Below are positions 23,613 through 31,189 of a stretch of DNA of 35,641 bases, piece by piece. The notes below the pieces were generated by a model. It was not told the DNA's origin. It saw only the letters and a list, made by a program, of their open reading frames with translations, and made no database searches. Source of the DNA: an uncultured Faecalicoccus sp. (GTDB lineage: Bacteria > Bacillota_I > Bacilli_A > Erysipelotrichales > Erysipelotrichaceae). Each line of letters begins with the position of its first letter. Within the stretch, counting starts at the first letter, position 1. The stretch is taken from NCBI RefSeq assembly GCF_944325745.1, contig NZ_CALVBG010000008.1, forward strand, positions 1 to 35,641. The letters run 5' to 3'. The position numbers were made by a program, and so were the translations under genes.

Positions 23613-24250
23613 ATGCCAATGAGATCCTTGATCAGATCGAACAGATCTTTCCCCATGCGCAGTGTGAACTGCATCATCAAAGTGCGTATCAGCTTTTGGT
23701 GGCGGTTGTCTTAAGCGCACAGGCCACGGACGCCTCGGTCAATCAGGTGACGCCAGGGTTGTTTGCGGCATATCCCACAAGCAAGGCGATGGCTCAAGCT
23801 TCAATCCCGGAGATCGAAAGTTATATTCGCCGCATCGGGCTTTACCGCAATAAAGCGCGTTCGATCCATGATCTAAGTATTGCCTTAGAAGAAGAATATG
23901 GGGGACAAGTGCCTTGTTCTATGAAAGAATTGATGGCGTTGCCCGGCGTAGGGCGAAAGACGGCCAGTGTGGTTCGCAGTGTGGCTTTTGACATTCCCAG
24001 TTTTGCGGTTGACACCCATGTGGATCGGGTCTCGAAGCGCTTAGGCTTGGCCAAGCCGCAGGACAGTGTGGAAAAGGTAGAAGAAAAGTTAAAACGCAAG
24101 ATCGATCGCAGCCGCTGGAATCAGGGGCATCACGATATGATCTTCTTTGGCCGCTATCTTTGTACAGCCAGAAATCCACATTGTGACAAGTGTCCCTTTG
24201 TAGAGATTTGTAAAAAAGATAAGTTAGAAGCTTATAAACAAAAAAAATAA
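23609..24250 (+). CDS. nth: Endonuclease III
   Basis: 213 residues. Helix-hairpin-helix LPGVGRKTA with catalytic K117, VDTHVDR with catalytic D135, and a C-terminal [4Fe-4S] loop with cysteines spaced C-x6-C-x2-C-x5-C (CTARNPHCDKCPFVEIC). It removes oxidised pyrimidines and cuts at abasic sites. ATG 23609 overlaps the dnaD stop; the frame opening earlier at 23561 lies inside dnaD. Confidence 0.96.
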   Translation: MNANEILDQIEQIFPHAQCELHHQSAYQLLVAVVLSAQATDASVNQVTPGLFAAYPTSKAMAQASIPEIESYIRRIGLYRNKARSIHDLSIALEEEYGGQVPCSMKELMALPGVGRKTASVVRSVAFDIPSFAVDTHVDRVSKRLGLAKPQDSVEKVEEKLKRKIDRSRWNQGHHDMIFFGRYLCTARNPHCDKCPFVEICKKDKLEAYKQKK

Positions 24251-24285
24251 TCCTCTGGAAGTTATTATTTCCAGAGGATCTTTTT
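24250..24285. terminator. Bidirectional intrinsic terminator
   Basis: An 11-bp stem (24250-24260 with 24269-24279) is followed by CTTTTTG on the plus strand and TATTTTTTT on the minus strand. The xpt stop codon (24267-24265) is in the loop. Confidence 0.9.
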
Positions 24286-24831
24286 GTCTTTCATCGCTTG
24301 GATACGAGCCAGGGAATAGACATCATATCCTTTTTCTTCAATAAGAGCTCTTCCTTTTTGGAAGCTTTTTTCGATCACGATACCGACACCGACAACCTTG
24401 GCGCCACATTGTTGGATTAAGTTTTCCGCAGACAGGAAAGCCTGACCATTGGCAAGGAAGTCGTCGAGGAATAAGACGCGGTCATTTTCCGAAAGGAACT
24501 GGCGTTCCATACACAGAGTGTATTTCCGGTTCTTCGTGAAGGAAAAAGCTTCCGTATAGACAGGGTCTAACATCGTGCTGGGTTCACTTTTTTTCATAAA
24601 GATCACGGGGACATCCATGCAGTCGCCGGCAAATACGGCAGGAGCGATCCCGCTGGATTCAATCGTTACGATCTTTGTGACATTTTGATCTTGAAAGTGA
24701 TTGGCAAAATCTTGTCCGATGGCTTTCATCAAGCGGCAATCAATCTGGTGATTCAAGAATGAATCCACTTTGAGGATATCATCATTGATGATTGTTCCTC
24801 TTTGTTCAATGGCTTCCTGCAGTAATTTCAT
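24265..24831 (-). CDS. xpt: Xanthine phosphoribosyltransferase
   Basis: 188 residues. The PRPP loop VLFLDDFLANGQA (119-131) and the Xpt-type start (MKLLQEAIEQRGTI, VDSFLNHQIDCRLM) and IESSGIAPAV identify it. It salvages xanthine to XMP. Its start lies 26 nt inside the end of the CNNM/CorC-like gene, with GAGGAAGAAG as ribosome site, so it is transcribed with that gene and has no purine riboswitch of its own here, unlike Bacillus xpt. Confidence 0.94.
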   Translation of the reverse strand: MKLLQEAIEQRGTIINDDILKVDSFLNHQIDCRLMKAIGQDFANHFQDQNVTKIVTIESSGIAPAVFAGDCMDVPVIFMKKSEPSTMLDPVYTEAFSFTKNRKYTLCMERQFLSENDRVLFLDDFLANGQAFLSAENLIQQCGAKVVGVGIVIEKSFQKGRALIEEKGYDVYSLARIQAMKDKKILWK

Positions 24832-26008
24832 GTTCTTCTTCCTCTTTCTTCTTTTTGATCTGTACGATCGTTTCCACCACGCGGTGATTTTTCATCTCTT
24901 TGACAAAGATATCCATCTTTGGGCAGTGAACATCAAAGCGTTCTCCATCCTCCGGGATCGAGCCGTAACATCCTAAGACATAACCGCCAAAGGTATCATA
25001 GTCATCCACTGGCAAAGGGATGCCTAAGGTATTTTGTACCTCTTCCAGATCCGCAAATCCGTAGATGCGATACGTCTGATCACCCAGTATTTGGATCTCT
25101 TCGGGATCTTCTTCATCTTCTTCTTCGTACATCTCTCCTAAGATCGTCTCTACGATATCGTGGAGAGTTACGATGCCTGACATGCCGCCATATTCATCGA
25201 TCACGATTGCGAAATAGTATTTTCGCTTTTTCATCTCCATGAAACAATCATCGGCTTTTGTGTTTTCCAAGATGAAGAGCGGTTTATCCATGGCATGGGC
25301 CAAGATCTGTTCGCGATCCCTGATATCCATGCGGAAATAATCGCGAGTATCCAAGACGCCCATGATATCATCAGAATCTTCCTGGCAGATCGGATAAAAG
25401 GTATGACGGTTTTTCTGGATGGTCTCATTCCAGGTCTTCATGTCATCTTCTAAATAGAGGCAAACCACTTCATTGCGATGCGTACAGATCTCTTCGACAC
25501 TGGTATCGTCAAAGGCGAATACATTTTCAAACAATTCTTTTTGGGGCTCTTCTAAATGCCCGCCTTTTTGCGAGGTGTTGATCATCTCGCGGATATCTTC
25601 TTCCGTGACTTCCTCGGTTTCATTCAAGACCGGAATGCGAATAAAGAAAGTCAACGGGGTACAGATCAGATGGAAGAACCGTAAGAGAAAACCAATACGA
25701 GGGGTCAAGCTCTTTTCTTGGCGAACACCCAATCCTTTACAAAAGCGGTGGATGATCACGAAAGAATAAGTGACAAACGCCAAGGTGATGATCAGAGGGC
25801 CGATCCAGCGGCCTTCGTCACTATGGATCGATTCCCAAAGAAATAAAGAATATCCTATTGTCACAAGCACTTCTAAAAACTGCATCGTTACGATCTGGGG
25901 CATTCTTTTTCGCTTTTTCGCATTTTGGTTACTGTTGAGGGTTCCCTGAAAAATAGAAAACATCCCCAAAAGTACGACATAGAGAAGGGTTCCTAGAATC
26001 AATGTCAT
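24806..26008 (-). CDS. CNNM/CorC (HlyC) family membrane protein with CBS pair
   Basis: 400 residues: an N-terminal membrane part (about 1-135), a CBS pair (about 160-290, ending YYFAIVIDEYGGMSGIVTLHDIVETILG), an acidic linker (EEEDEEDPEE) and a C-terminal CorC_HlyC domain (YRIYGFADLEEVQNTLGIPLP, DTFGGYVLGCYGSIPEDGE). The family is linked to magnesium or cobalt efflux. ATG 26008 is preferred; the apparent start at 26017 is a GTG lying inside the GGGAGGTG ribosome site. A 15-codon reading frame ends on this ATG. It overlaps xpt downstream. Confidence 0.88.
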   Translation of the reverse strand: MTLILGTLLYVVLLGMFSIFQGTLNSNQNAKKRKRMPQIVTMQFLEVLVTIGYSLFLWESIHSDEGRWIGPLIITLAFVTYSFVIIHRFCKGLGVRQEKSLTPRIGFLLRFFHLICTPLTFFIRIPVLNETEEVTEEDIREMINTSQKGGHLEEPQKELFENVFAFDDTSVEEICTHRNEVVCLYLEDDMKTWNETIQKNRHTFYPICQEDSDDIMGVLDTRDYFRMDIRDREQILAHAMDKPLFILENTKADDCFMEMKKRKYYFAIVIDEYGGMSGIVTLHDIVETILGEMYEEEDEEDPEEIQILGDQTYRIYGFADLEEVQNTLGIPLPVDDYDTFGGYVLGCYGSIPEDGERFDVHCPKMDIFVKEMKNHRVVETIVQIKKKKEEEEHEITAGSH

Positions 26009-26052
26009 AGAAAACACCTCCCGGGTCGGGGATGTGCATCTTCTGATTTCAT
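26005..26052 (-). CDS. Possible 15-residue leader peptide
   Basis: On the minus strand an ATG at 26052 opens a 15-codon frame, MKSEDAHPRPGRCFL, whose TGA overlaps the ATG of the CorC-like gene (ATGA). AAAGGAG lies about 10 nt upstream. The last codons contain that gene's own ribosome site. Two CCC proline codons stand in mid-peptide. Chance cannot be excluded for so short a frame. Confidence 0.35.
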   Translation of the reverse strand: MKSEDAHPRPGRCFL

Positions 26053-26103
26053 GTCAGCATCTCTCCTTTGATTTGAGTCAATCATACACTATTTTTAATC
26101 AAG

Positions 26104-26128
26104 AGAAAAGAGCACGACGTGCTCTTTT
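26104..26128 (-). terminator. Intrinsic terminator of the CBS-domain gene
   Basis: A 10-bp stem (26106-26115 with 26119-26128) with a 3-nt loop; read on the minus strand it ends CTCTTTTCTCTTG. The gene's stop codon lies at the foot of the stem. Confidence 0.75.
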
Positions 26129-26576
26129 AACTCTGGACATTGACTTCTTCAGTCGGATTCTTTCTGCTTTCTTCCTGGGTCTTCATAAAATAATGAAGCA
26201 GGCGACTCCGCGTGACAATCCCTATAAAGATATTGCGGTCATCGACGATCGGGACAAAATTTTGTTTCAAGGACTGATCAAACAATTCCTCGACAGTCGC
26301 ATCGATCATCATGGCCGGCGTAAAATCGGGACGGATCAATTCTTTGATCGGCGTGGATTTTACGGTCTCATATGTTGTTTCCGGATGGTCGATAAAATAC
26401 CATAGGAAATCTCCTTCGTTGATCGTACCAATGTATTCACCTTTTGCGTTGATCACCGGCATTGCGGTATAGCCGTGTTTTCGCATGAGACGGAGTCCTT
26501 CTTCCAGATTGAGATCATCATAGAAGAAAGTCACATCCTTTTTCATCGTTAAGAAAAAGAAGACATTTTCTTGCAT
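26127..26576 (-). CDS. CBS-pair protein, CbpB/DarB (YkuL)-like
   Basis: 149 residues made almost wholly of two CBS motifs (MRKHGYTAMPVINAKGEYIG and KQNFVPIVDDRNIFIGIVTR). Length and the VDDRNIFIGIVTR ending match the stand-alone CBS proteins CbpB/DarB, which bind c-di-AMP in Listeria and Bacillus and then act on the stringent-response enzyme Rel. Ligand binding here is inferred. AAGGTGG lies before the ATG, and a TATAAT (26620-26615, minus strand) about 40 bp upstream may be its -10. Confidence 0.85.
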   Translation of the reverse strand: MQENVFFFLTMKKDVTFFYDDLNLEEGLRLMRKHGYTAMPVINAKGEYIGTINEGDFLWYFIDHPETTYETVKSTPIKELIRPDFTPAMMIDATVEELFDQSLKQNFVPIVDDRNIFIGIVTRSRLLHYFMKTQEESRKNPTEEVNVQS

Positions 26577-26655
26577 ATTTTTCTACCACCTTATGGCTTT
26601 TATCCTATCAAAAGATTATAGAAATTGTATAAAGAAATCGTGTGAAATTTTTGGG

Positions 26656-26684
26656 TTGACAGGCAAAGGGATTGTTTGTATTAT
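26656..26684 (+). promoter_or_regulatory. Promoter of the YtrA-type ABC operon
   Basis: Perfect TTGACA (26656-26661), 17-bp spacer, TATTAT (26679-26684). It overlaps the start of a palindromic element. Confidence 0.85.
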
Positions 26685-26685
26685 T

Positions 26686-26711
26686 GTATTAGATAACTAG
26701 TACAGTAATAC
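26686..26711. promoter_or_regulatory. Palindromic operator, probably for the YtrA-type regulator
   Basis: GTATTA (26686-26691) and TAATAC (26706-26711) are inverted arms around a central ACTAGT. The element starts right after the -10 box and covers the transcription start, the expected place for repression by the GntR protein encoded next. Binding is inferred. Confidence 0.65.
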
Positions 26712-26724
26712 AGGAGGGATGCAC

Positions 26725-27090
26725 TTGAACAATCCATTTTCCAATGAGCGTCCGATCTATTTACAGATCGTGGATCGTATCAAGGTCAAGATCATCACCA
26801 AGGAATACGCGGCAGGAGATAAGCTGCCTTCTGTACGGGAGATGGCTTCTTTGATGCAGGTCAATCCCAATACGATGCAGCGCGCTTTCAGTATCCTGGA
26901 ATCCGAAGGCATTGTTCGTTCTCATAGAACCAGCGGACGCTATGTCGATCTGGATGAAGCAAAGATCGCAAAGTTAAGAAAGGATCTCGCTCGTGAACAG
27001 ACCGAAGCATTTTTGGCTTCCATGGAACAGATGGGATTTACGATGGAAGAGATCCTAGAGGAATTAGAAAAGTTGAGGAAAGAAAAATGA
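26725..27090 (+). CDS. GntR family regulator, YtrA subfamily
   Basis: About 121 residues: an N-terminal GntR winged helix (PIYLQIVDRIKVKIITKEYAAG, LPSVREMASLMQVNPNTMQRAF) and the short helical tail of the YtrA subfamily, with no large ligand domain. The start is probably TTG 26725: AGGAGG (26712-26717) is 7 nt before it but only 1 nt before the ATG at 26719. It overlaps the ABC ATPase gene by ATGA. Such repressors usually control their own ABC operon, often in answer to cell-envelope antibiotics. Confidence 0.9.
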   Translation: MNNPFSNERPIYLQIVDRIKVKIITKEYAAGDKLPSVREMASLMQVNPNTMQRAFSILESEGIVRSHRTSGRYVDLDEAKIAKLRKDLAREQTEAFLASMEQMGFTMEEILEELEKLRKEK

Positions 27091-27782
27091 GTATCTTAGA
27101 ACTGAAGAACATTACGAAAAAGTTTGGCTCTAAAGTCGCTTTGGATTCCATTCATGTGACTTTACAGCCCGGCAAGATCGTCGGATTATTAGGAACCAAC
27201 GGCAGCGGAAAAACGACGATGATCAAATTGATCAATGATCTTTTGACACCCGATCAGGGGACCGTTCAGATCAACGGAAAGAAGCCGGGAATCGATACCA
27301 AAAAGATCGTTTCGTATCTTCCAGAACGATCGTATCTGGATCCGGGCATGACGGTCAAGGAAGCGTTAAGACTCTTTAGCGATTTCTATGCGGATTTTGA
27401 CCGAAAAAAGGCTGAAGGTCTTCTGCAGGAGTTTTCCATTTCTTTAGACAGCCGGATCAAGACACTCTCGAAAGGAACACGAGAAAAAGTGCAGCTGGTC
27501 TTAGTGATGTCACGAAAGGCCAAACTCTTTGTGTTGGATGAGCCGATGGCCGGGGTCGATCCGGCCGCTCGGGATCATATCCTGGATACGATTCTTTCCA
27601 GCTACGATGAAGAAGCGACGATCTTGATCTCAACGCATCTGATTGCGGATGTAGAAAGAGTTTTAGATGAGGTGATCTTTTTGGATCATGGCAAGATCAC
27701 GCGTCAGGAAGATGCGGATGAATTACGGATCCGCACAGGGAAATCGATCGATCAGATCTTCCGGGAGGATTTCAGATGTTAG
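27087..27782 (+). CDS. ABC transporter ATP-binding protein
   Basis: 231 residues: Walker A GTNGSGKT (36-43), a divergent signature LSKGTREK (127-134), Walker B LFVLDEP (147-153), then D-loop AGVDPAARD and H-loop STH. LSKG in place of LSGG is common in exporters of the YtrB/EcsA/CcmA-like branch. It overlaps both neighbours by a few bases, so regulator, ATPase and permease are tightly coupled. Confidence 0.94.
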   Translation: MSILELKNITKKFGSKVALDSIHVTLQPGKIVGLLGTNGSGKTTMIKLINDLLTPDQGTVQINGKKPGIDTKKIVSYLPERSYLDPGMTVKEALRLFSDFYADFDRKKAEGLLQEFSISLDSRIKTLSKGTREKVQLVLVMSRKAKLFVLDEPMAGVDPAARDHILDTILSSYDEEATILISTHLIADVERVLDEVIFLDHGKITRQEDADELRIRTGKSIDQIFREDFRC

Positions 27783-28576
27783 GACTGCGGTTAAAATATG
27801 ATTGTAAAGCTTTGTTTCGAATGGTGTGGCCATTATATATTGTAGGAATCGTTTTGCCGATTGGGATCCGGCTGTTTCACTGGATTCAGGATCTGCCCCT
27901 CTTTGATTCCTTTGTCTTTGAGATGATTTCTTTAATGTATGGAGGGATCTATTTCTTCTCTTTGGTCGCTTTGGTCATCTGGCCTATCGTTGTGACGGTT
28001 CGTGATTTCTTCAACACAATGTTGAAAGACGAAGGCTATCTGACAAACACACTGCCGGTATCGCGCAATATTCTTTTCCTGAGCAAAGAATTGGCGGGAC
28101 TGATCATCTTCTGTCTGTCCGGTCTGGTTTTGATGCTTTCATTGTGGATCTTATCTTCGGACTTTTCTTTTGAGGTGATGTTTGCCGGACTGCCAATCCA
28201 GGATGGACGTACGATTGGATTTATCATCTTAATGGTTTTGATGATATTAGCTTCTTTCTATCAATCGATCACGATGTTTTTCTTATCGATGATGCTGGGA
28301 CAGCTGCATCGTTTACACAAGGGACTGTTCAGTGTGGTCTATTATTTTGTGATTAGTTTTGGACTGCAGATCCTGGCGTTGATCTTATTGATGATCTTTG
28401 CTTATTTTGTCGACAACTTTCATCTGGAACAAGGATTCACGCTTTTTGTCACATCGTATGAATGGGTCGTTGGCATGATGTTGGTGGGTGCCTTAACGAT
28501 CTACAACTTCGTGTTGGGAGGCATCTTCCACAGCGTAGGGGTATGGATCTCGAATCATAAATTAAATCTGGAATAG
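27776..28576 (+). CDS. ABC transporter permease
   Basis: 266 residues with about six membrane segments (about 18-36, 50-75, 100-125, 145-175, 180-212 and 225-255). FNTMLKDEGYLTNTLPVSRNILFLSKEL in the first loop is typical of ABC-2-like permeases paired with YtrA-type regulators. The substrate is unknown; such systems often give resistance to lipid II-binding peptides or move lantibiotics. It starts 7 nt inside the ATPase gene. Confidence 0.88.
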   Translation: MLGLRLKYDCKALFRMVWPLYIVGIVLPIGIRLFHWIQDLPLFDSFVFEMISLMYGGIYFFSLVALVIWPIVVTVRDFFNTMLKDEGYLTNTLPVSRNILFLSKELAGLIIFCLSGLVLMLSLWILSSDFSFEVMFAGLPIQDGRTIGFIILMVLMILASFYQSITMFFLSMMLGQLHRLHKGLFSVVYYFVISFGLQILALILLMIFAYFVDNFHLEQGFTLFVTSYEWVVGMMLVGALTIYNFVLGGIFHSVGVWISNHKLNLE

Positions 28577-28605
28577 AGTCTGTCTTTGGGCAGACTTTTA
28601 TTTTA
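28577..28605 (+). terminator. Intrinsic terminator of the ABC operon
   Basis: AGTCTGTC pairs with GGCAGACT (28589-28596; one G-T pair) around a 4-nt loop, then TTTTATTTT. It begins just after the permease stop. Confidence 0.85.
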
Positions 28606-28852
28606 GAAAGAAACAGAGAAAAAACACTTGGATCAATACAAGCAAGGGCATGATCAGACAAAATTTCAGATGTCGCGTTTTGTGGCGAAACACGAGCATG
28701 CCTAAAAAGCCGCCGACGGCCCCGCCTAAAAAAGCGTGGATCAGCAGTGTGTTTTCTGAGATTCGAAAGCGATGATGGCAGGCTTTGTATTTGTCAATGC
28801 CAAACAGAATGAAGGTCCAGCTGTTCCAGATGGCCAAATAGATTCCAATCAT
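28598..28852 (-). CDS. DUF1294 family membrane protein
   Basis: 84 residues from ATG 28852. The DUF1294 pattern is clear: FILFGIDKYKACHHRFRISENTLL, then GGAVGGFLGMLVFRHKTRHLKF, then a final hydrophobic segment; about three membrane passes. Function unknown. The open frame continues upstream to 29026, but that part is antisense to the pyrB promoter and leader and does not look like the family, so it is excluded. No ribosome site stands before 28852, and an AT-rich -10-like TATTATATA lies within about 20 bp, so the start remains uncertain. Confidence 0.75.
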   Translation of the reverse strand: MIGIYLAIWNSWTFILFGIDKYKACHHRFRISENTLLIHAFLGGAVGGFLGMLVFRHKTRHLKFCLIMPLLVLIQVFFLCFFLK

Positions 28853-28910
28853 AATCAGTAGTATATAATAAGAAACTTCGAAAGGAACAAAAAACTTCCT
28901 GATAAACTGA

Positions 28911-28939
28911 TTGGAAAAAGAAATGAAGTGTGGTAGAAT
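28911..28939 (+). promoter_or_regulatory. Promoter of the pyr operon
   Basis: TTGGAA (28911-28916), 17-bp spacer, TAGAAT (28934-28939) with TGG before it as an extended -10. Transcription would start near 28946, about 70 nt before pyrB. Confidence 0.7.
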
Positions 28940-28956
28940 ACTTCTAGTTAAAAATG

Positions 28957-28991
28957 AAGGGGATTTGAACAAACGTTGAATCCCTTTTTTT
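28957..28991 (+). terminator. Terminator-like hairpin in the pyr leader (attenuator candidate)
   Basis: GGGGATT (28959-28965) pairs with AATCCCT (28979-28985), extended by A-T pairs outside and G-T/A-T pairs inside, followed by a run of seven T residues (28985-28991). It lies between the promoter and the pyrB ribosome site (AAGGAGG), where a pyrimidine attenuator would sit. The leader is too short for a typical PyrR binding loop, and I find no PyrR-type motif. Confidence 0.7.
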
Positions 28992-29014
28992 AAGGAAGAT
29001 AAAGGAGGGCTCTT

Positions 29015-29911
29015 ATGAACAAACATTCCTTATGTTCCATGAGTGATCTATCAGTTGATGAGATCTTCAGCATTTTAAATGATGCGAGACTTTTTAATAG
29101 TTCTTATTCGGATTGGCAATTACCATTGAAAAAGTGTCTGGTTGCTAATCTTTTTTTTGAGCCAAGTACAAGGACGCATTATTCATTTGAAAGCGCTGAA
29201 CTGCAGCTGGGATGCAAAGTGGCAGATTTCAATGCCGACACCAGCAGCGTGACCAAAGGAGAAACATTCTTTGATACGTTGAAAACATTTGAGATGGTCG
29301 GTTATGACGCTTTTGTGGTCCGTCATCCTAAGACAGAATATTTTAAAGAATTAGAAGAAATCAACGTACCAATCTTAAATGCAGGAGATGGAGCCGGCAA
29401 TCATCCGACGCAGTGTTTGTTGGATTTATTGACGATGCAAAATGAATTCCATACGCTGCATGGCCTGAAGGTGGCTATTGTAGGCGATATTCTGCATTCG
29501 CGTGTGGCCGCTTCGAATCGATCAACCTTAGAACGATTAGGAAACGAAGTTTATTTCTGCGGACCGGAAGAATGGGAGCGCCCAGGCTATCCGACGATGC
29601 CGTTAGATGAAGCGGTAGAGTGGGCCGATGTGGTCATGATGCTTCGCATTCAAAGAGAAAGAGGAGCGACCTTGGCGCATTTGACCAAAGAGCAGTATTT
29701 GGAACGCTATGGCTTGACCAAAGAACGCTATAGCCGCATGCAAAAACACGCCATTGTGATGCATCCGGCACCGTTCAACCGCGATGTCGAAATTGATTCC
29801 GATTTAGTGGAAGCATCTAAGAGCCGCATCTTCGAACAGATGGCCAATGGGGTCCTGGTTCGTAAAGCGGTCTTAAAGCGGGCATTTGGATTTGCCCCTT
29901 TTGAGGAGTAA
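29015..29911 (+). CDS. pyrB: Aspartate carbamoyltransferase catalytic subunit
   Basis: 298 residues, the length of Bacillus-type PyrB that works without a regulatory PyrI chain (none seen). Carbamoyl-phosphate loop STRTHYSFE (51-59), then AGDGAGNHPTQCLLDLLT and MHPAPFNRDVEI. It makes carbamoyl aspartate in the second step of UMP synthesis. AAAGGAGG supports ATG 29015. It is first in the operon, behind the leader hairpin, with pyrC 4 bp downstream. Confidence 0.97.
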   Translation: MNKHSLCSMSDLSVDEIFSILNDARLFNSSYSDWQLPLKKCLVANLFFEPSTRTHYSFESAELQLGCKVADFNADTSSVTKGETFFDTLKTFEMVGYDAFVVRHPKTEYFKELEEINVPILNAGDGAGNHPTQCLLDLLTMQNEFHTLHGLKVAIVGDILHSRVAASNRSTLERLGNEVYFCGPEEWERPGYPTMPLDEAVEWADVVMMLRIQRERGATLAHLTKEQYLERYGLTKERYSRMQKHAIVMHPAPFNRDVEIDSDLVEASKSRIFEQMANGVLVRKAVLKRAFGFAPFEE

Positions 29912-29915
29912 GAAA

Positions 29916-31184
29916 ATGCGAGTCATAAAAAACGGAAAAGTACTGACCCCGGAAGGCCTGGTCTGTAAAGATGTCTTGTTTGATGAAGAACAGATCTTAC
30001 GGATCGAGGATCATATCGAAGGCGACTATGAAGTGATCGATGCTTCGGGCTTGACGGTTTTACCGGGCCTGGTCGATGTCCATGTGCATCTGCGCGAACC
30101 AGGTTATACACAAAAGGAAATGATCCATACCGGGACCAGGGCGGCGGCCCATGGCGGATTTACCACCATCTTCTGCATGCCCAATGTGATCCCGTATCCG
30201 GATGATGTGCCAACGATCCAGGCGTATCAGCAGCGTATCGATCAAGAAGCGGTTGTGCGCGTGCATCCTTATGCCTGTATCACGACCGAAGAAGCCAGCA
30301 AAGAAGTGGTCGATATGAAAGCCATCAAAGAAAACTTCGGGATCCGCTGGTTTAGCGATGACGGTGTAGGGGTCTCTACATCCGAAGTGATGGCGCAAGC
30401 CATGAAAACCGCAAAGGATAACGACTGCATGATCGTCGCCCATACCGAAGATATGGCATACCGCCAGCCGGGAGCCTGTGTCCATGACAGCGAGATCAAC
30501 CGCCAAAGAGGCTGGCTGGGAATCCCGAGTGCGTGTGAGAGTGCACAGCTGATCCGCGATCTGGAATTGACAGAACAAATCGGCAATCGCTATCATGCCT
30601 GCCATATCAGTGCCAAAGAAAGCGTACAGGCCTTACAGGAGGCCAAAGCCAAAGGGGCTGATGTCAGCGGGGAAGTAACAGCCCATCATCTTTTATTAGA
30701 AGATCAGGATGTGCAAGGTCCTAACTGGAAGATGAATCCGCCTTTGCGCAGTCATGAAGACCGCATGGCCTTGATCGAAGGATTGGAAAACGGCGCTTTG
30801 GATTTTATCGCCAGCGACCATGCACCGCATACGGAAGAAGAAAAAAACAAGCCGATGGATAAAACACCGTTTGGCATTGTTTCTTTAGAAACGAGTTTTC
30901 CGCTTCTTTATACTGAATTTGTCAAGAAACAGGGGCGCTGGACCTTGGAACAGCTGGTTCACTGGATGTCTTTGGCACCGGCCCGTCGTTTCGGCATCGA
31001 CAAAATCGGTTCGATCCAGGTGGGCTATCGTCCCGATCTGATCTTGGTTGATCTGGAACACGAAACTGTGATCGATAAGGAACAATTTGAATCAAAAGGA
31101 AAAAATACACCATTTGATGGCTGGAAAGTCTATGGGGCCATCAAAGAGACGATCGTAGGATCGAAAACGGTGTGGAAAGGATAA
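29916..31184 (+). CDS. pyrC: Dihydroorotase, class I
   Basis: 422 residues. Zinc-binding DVHVHLREPG (H56, H58) and a late SDHAPHTEEEK are those of the long class I (PyrC/Bacillus type) dihydroorotases. It closes carbamoyl aspartate to dihydroorotate. ATG 29916 follows GAGGAG near the pyrB stop; the longer frame from 29886 overlaps pyrB and lacks a ribosome site. Confidence 0.97.
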   Translation: MRVIKNGKVLTPEGLVCKDVLFDEEQILRIEDHIEGDYEVIDASGLTVLPGLVDVHVHLREPGYTQKEMIHTGTRAAAHGGFTTIFCMPNVIPYPDDVPTIQAYQQRIDQEAVVRVHPYACITTEEASKEVVDMKAIKENFGIRWFSDDGVGVSTSEVMAQAMKTAKDNDCMIVAHTEDMAYRQPGACVHDSEINRQRGWLGIPSACESAQLIRDLELTEQIGNRYHACHISAKESVQALQEAKAKGADVSGEVTAHHLLLEDQDVQGPNWKMNPPLRSHEDRMALIEGLENGALDFIASDHAPHTEEEKNKPMDKTPFGIVSLETSFPLLYTEFVKKQGRWTLEQLVHWMSLAPARRFGIDKIGSIQVGYRPDLILVDLEHETVIDKEQFESKGKNTPFDGWKVYGAIKETIVGSKTVWKG

Positions 31185-31189
31185 AAACT

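Noticed and set aside
26034..26405. 123-codon plus-strand frame over the CorC/CBS intergenic region
   Set aside because: Mostly antisense to the CBS-domain gene and runs through its terminator. No supporting signals.
28940..29014. Classical PyrR attenuator
   Set aside because: Only a terminator hairpin is present. The leader lacks the PyrR-binding loop and a competing antiterminator of normal size.
28853..29026. Upstream extension of the DUF1294 reading frame
   Set aside because: It would overlap the pyr promoter, leader hairpin and pyrB start, and the residues do not fit the family. Treated as non-coding.
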